The notes beneath the pieces are model-generated. The model made no database searches and had not been told where the DNA came from. It saw only the letters and a program-made list of their open reading frames with translations. Position numbers and translations under genes: made by a program. From the NCBI GenBank assembly GCA_946187095.1, contig CAMHPW010000062.1:1-6530 (forward strand): a stretch of 6,530 nucleotides of DNA. Reading direction: 5' to 3'. Of this stretch, positions 5,976 through 6,530 are shown piece after piece (within the stretch, counting starts at the first letter, position 1; each line of letters begins with the position of its first letter). This stretch comes from an uncultured Clostridia bacterium (lineage in GTDB: Bacteria > Bacillota > Clostridia > Oscillospirales > Acutalibacteraceae).

Positions 5976-6467
5976 TTAATTTTCACTTTTTCTGTAGAGA
6001 ATGAATTTTCTTGCAAAGAAATTCCACATATAAACAAGCACGATGGCAAGGCATTTGCCGATGATATAATATTTGTCAACGGGGATCAGAGAGCCGAACA
6101 CGGCATTTCGGACAAGAAAGCCTGCCGATTGAAAGATATTGTGTTCGGCGAAAGGGGCGATGATCAGTTGGGTAAGCCCCAGACCGATAATGCCGATCAC
6201 GGCAAAACCGATGAAATCGGCAGTACGGCTTTTGACTTTGGCTTTGGCGAACACCCAGAACGTCGAAACGACGTAGTTGACAGTGACGCCGACAATAAAG
6301 CCGAATACAACCGCCCATGTTTCAGGCATTTTAAAGAGTTCCTTGCAGAGAATTACCACGAACATATCAACGACAGAGGCAAGACCGCCTACAAAAATAC
6401 TGCGGAAGAACTGAATGGCGGTATTGCTTGTTTCCTGAATAAAGAGTGTGTGAAAGAGTTTTTTCAT
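5976..6467 (-). CDS. GtrA family membrane protein
   Basis: GtrA-like proteins are small four-helix integral membrane proteins thought to help move polyprenyl-phosphate-linked sugars across the cytoplasmic membrane for glycosylation of wall or lipid polymers; most are uncharacterised. The 163-residue product shows four hydrophobic segments at about 23-42, 50-72, 86-106 and 133-155. Family signatures are visible: FFRSIFVGGLAS at 20-31, NYVVSTFWVF at 64-73 closing helix 2, FIGFAVIGIIGLG at 85-97, and KCLAIVLVYMWNFFARKFILY at 138-158 for the last helix and its basic end. Length is typical. An in-frame TGA shortly upstream, with no start codon between, leaves ATG 6467 as the only reasonable start, yet no good SD is seen before it. 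An open frame from the right edge ends 11 bases upstream, so it may be translated by coupling to a preceding gene, such as a glycosyltransferase. The partner is outside the window and unknown. Confidence 0.9.
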   Translation of the reverse strand: MKKLFHTLFIQETSNTAIQFFRSIFVGGLASVVDMFVVILCKELFKMPETWAVVFGFIVGVTVNYVVSTFWVFAKAKVKSRTADFIGFAVIGIIGLGLTQLIIAPFAEHNIFQSAGFLVRNAVFGSLIPVDKYYIIGKCLAIVLVYMWNFFARKFILYRKSEN

Positions 6468-6478
6468 AGTTGATTCTG

Positions 6479-6530
6479 CTACTCAAAATATGGACAAATA
6501 TACCCATACTGAGAAAATTCCTGTTTCATC
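6479..6530 (-). other. Possible 3' end of an upstream minus-strand gene, cut by the window edge
   Basis: Reading the minus strand from the right edge, one frame runs 16 codons (from ATG 6529-6527) to TAG at 6481-6479, 11 bases before the gtrA-like start. A second frame is also open to the edge and ends with TGA at 6485-6483. Either could be the tail of a preceding gene; the visible residues are too few to identify a family, and I found no convincing promoter for the gtrA-like gene here. Confidence 0.3.

Noticed and set aside
5931..6473. Plus-strand open frame (180 codons) opposite the gtrA-like gene
   Set aside because: It begins inside the terminator hairpin, is highly charged and low in plausibility, and mirrors a recognisable GtrA membrane protein.
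1..6530. Search for a defence system, mobile element, CRISPR array or novel repeat
   Set aside because: No transposase, integrase, direct-repeat array or toxin-antitoxin pair was seen; the only strong inverted repeats are the two terminators.

Overview
The window reads as ordinary chromosomal DNA of a low-to-moderate-GC member of the Bacillota, most likely a Clostridia/Oscillospiraceae (Ruminococcus-like) gut-type bacterium. Reasons: purine-rich Shine-Dalgarno sequences precede most genes, one gene starts with TTG, coding density is high, and the Ig-like 'YTGK...' repeats plus tyrosine-rich C-terminal module resemble proteins I know from ruminococci. The genus is a guess from protein flavour, not a search.

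There are four transcription blocks. Block 1 (+, 1-3176) is a likely operon: the 3' part of rmuC (cut by the left edge), kptA/tpt1 (RNA 2'-phosphotransferase, TTG start) and a fused NAD(P)HX epimerase/dehydratase, nnrE-nnrD, whose start overlaps the end of kptA by 14 bases. Block 2 (-, 5393-3232) is a stand-alone LUD-domain (LutC-like) protein, then deoD (purine nucleoside phosphorylase) 15 bases later, then a small Ig-like repeat protein with its own convincing promoter. Block 3 (+, 5464-5898) is a single gene for a small, probably four-helix-bundle (ferritin-like) protein, divergent from block 2. Block 4 (-, 6467-5976) is a GtrA-type four-helix membrane protein that probably follows another gene beyond the right edge. 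Each convergent junction (3177-3231 and 5899-5975) holds a near-perfect A-tract/hairpin/T-tract that should stop transcription from both sides.

The genes are mainly maintenance functions: DNA recombination (RmuC), NAD+-dependent RNA 2'-phosphate removal (KptA), repair of hydrated NAD(P)H (NnrE-NnrD), purine salvage (DeoD) and polyprenyl-linked sugar or envelope work (GtrA). I found no CRISPR array, RNA gene, insertion sequence, phage gene or defence system. The points most worth a second look are the Ig-like protein that lacks any secretion signal although such repeats are usually extracellular, the LUD protein with a C-terminal cysteine cluster paired with deoD, and the tight coupling of an NAD+-consuming RNA enzyme with an NAD(P)H repair enzyme. 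None amounts to a demonstrated new system.
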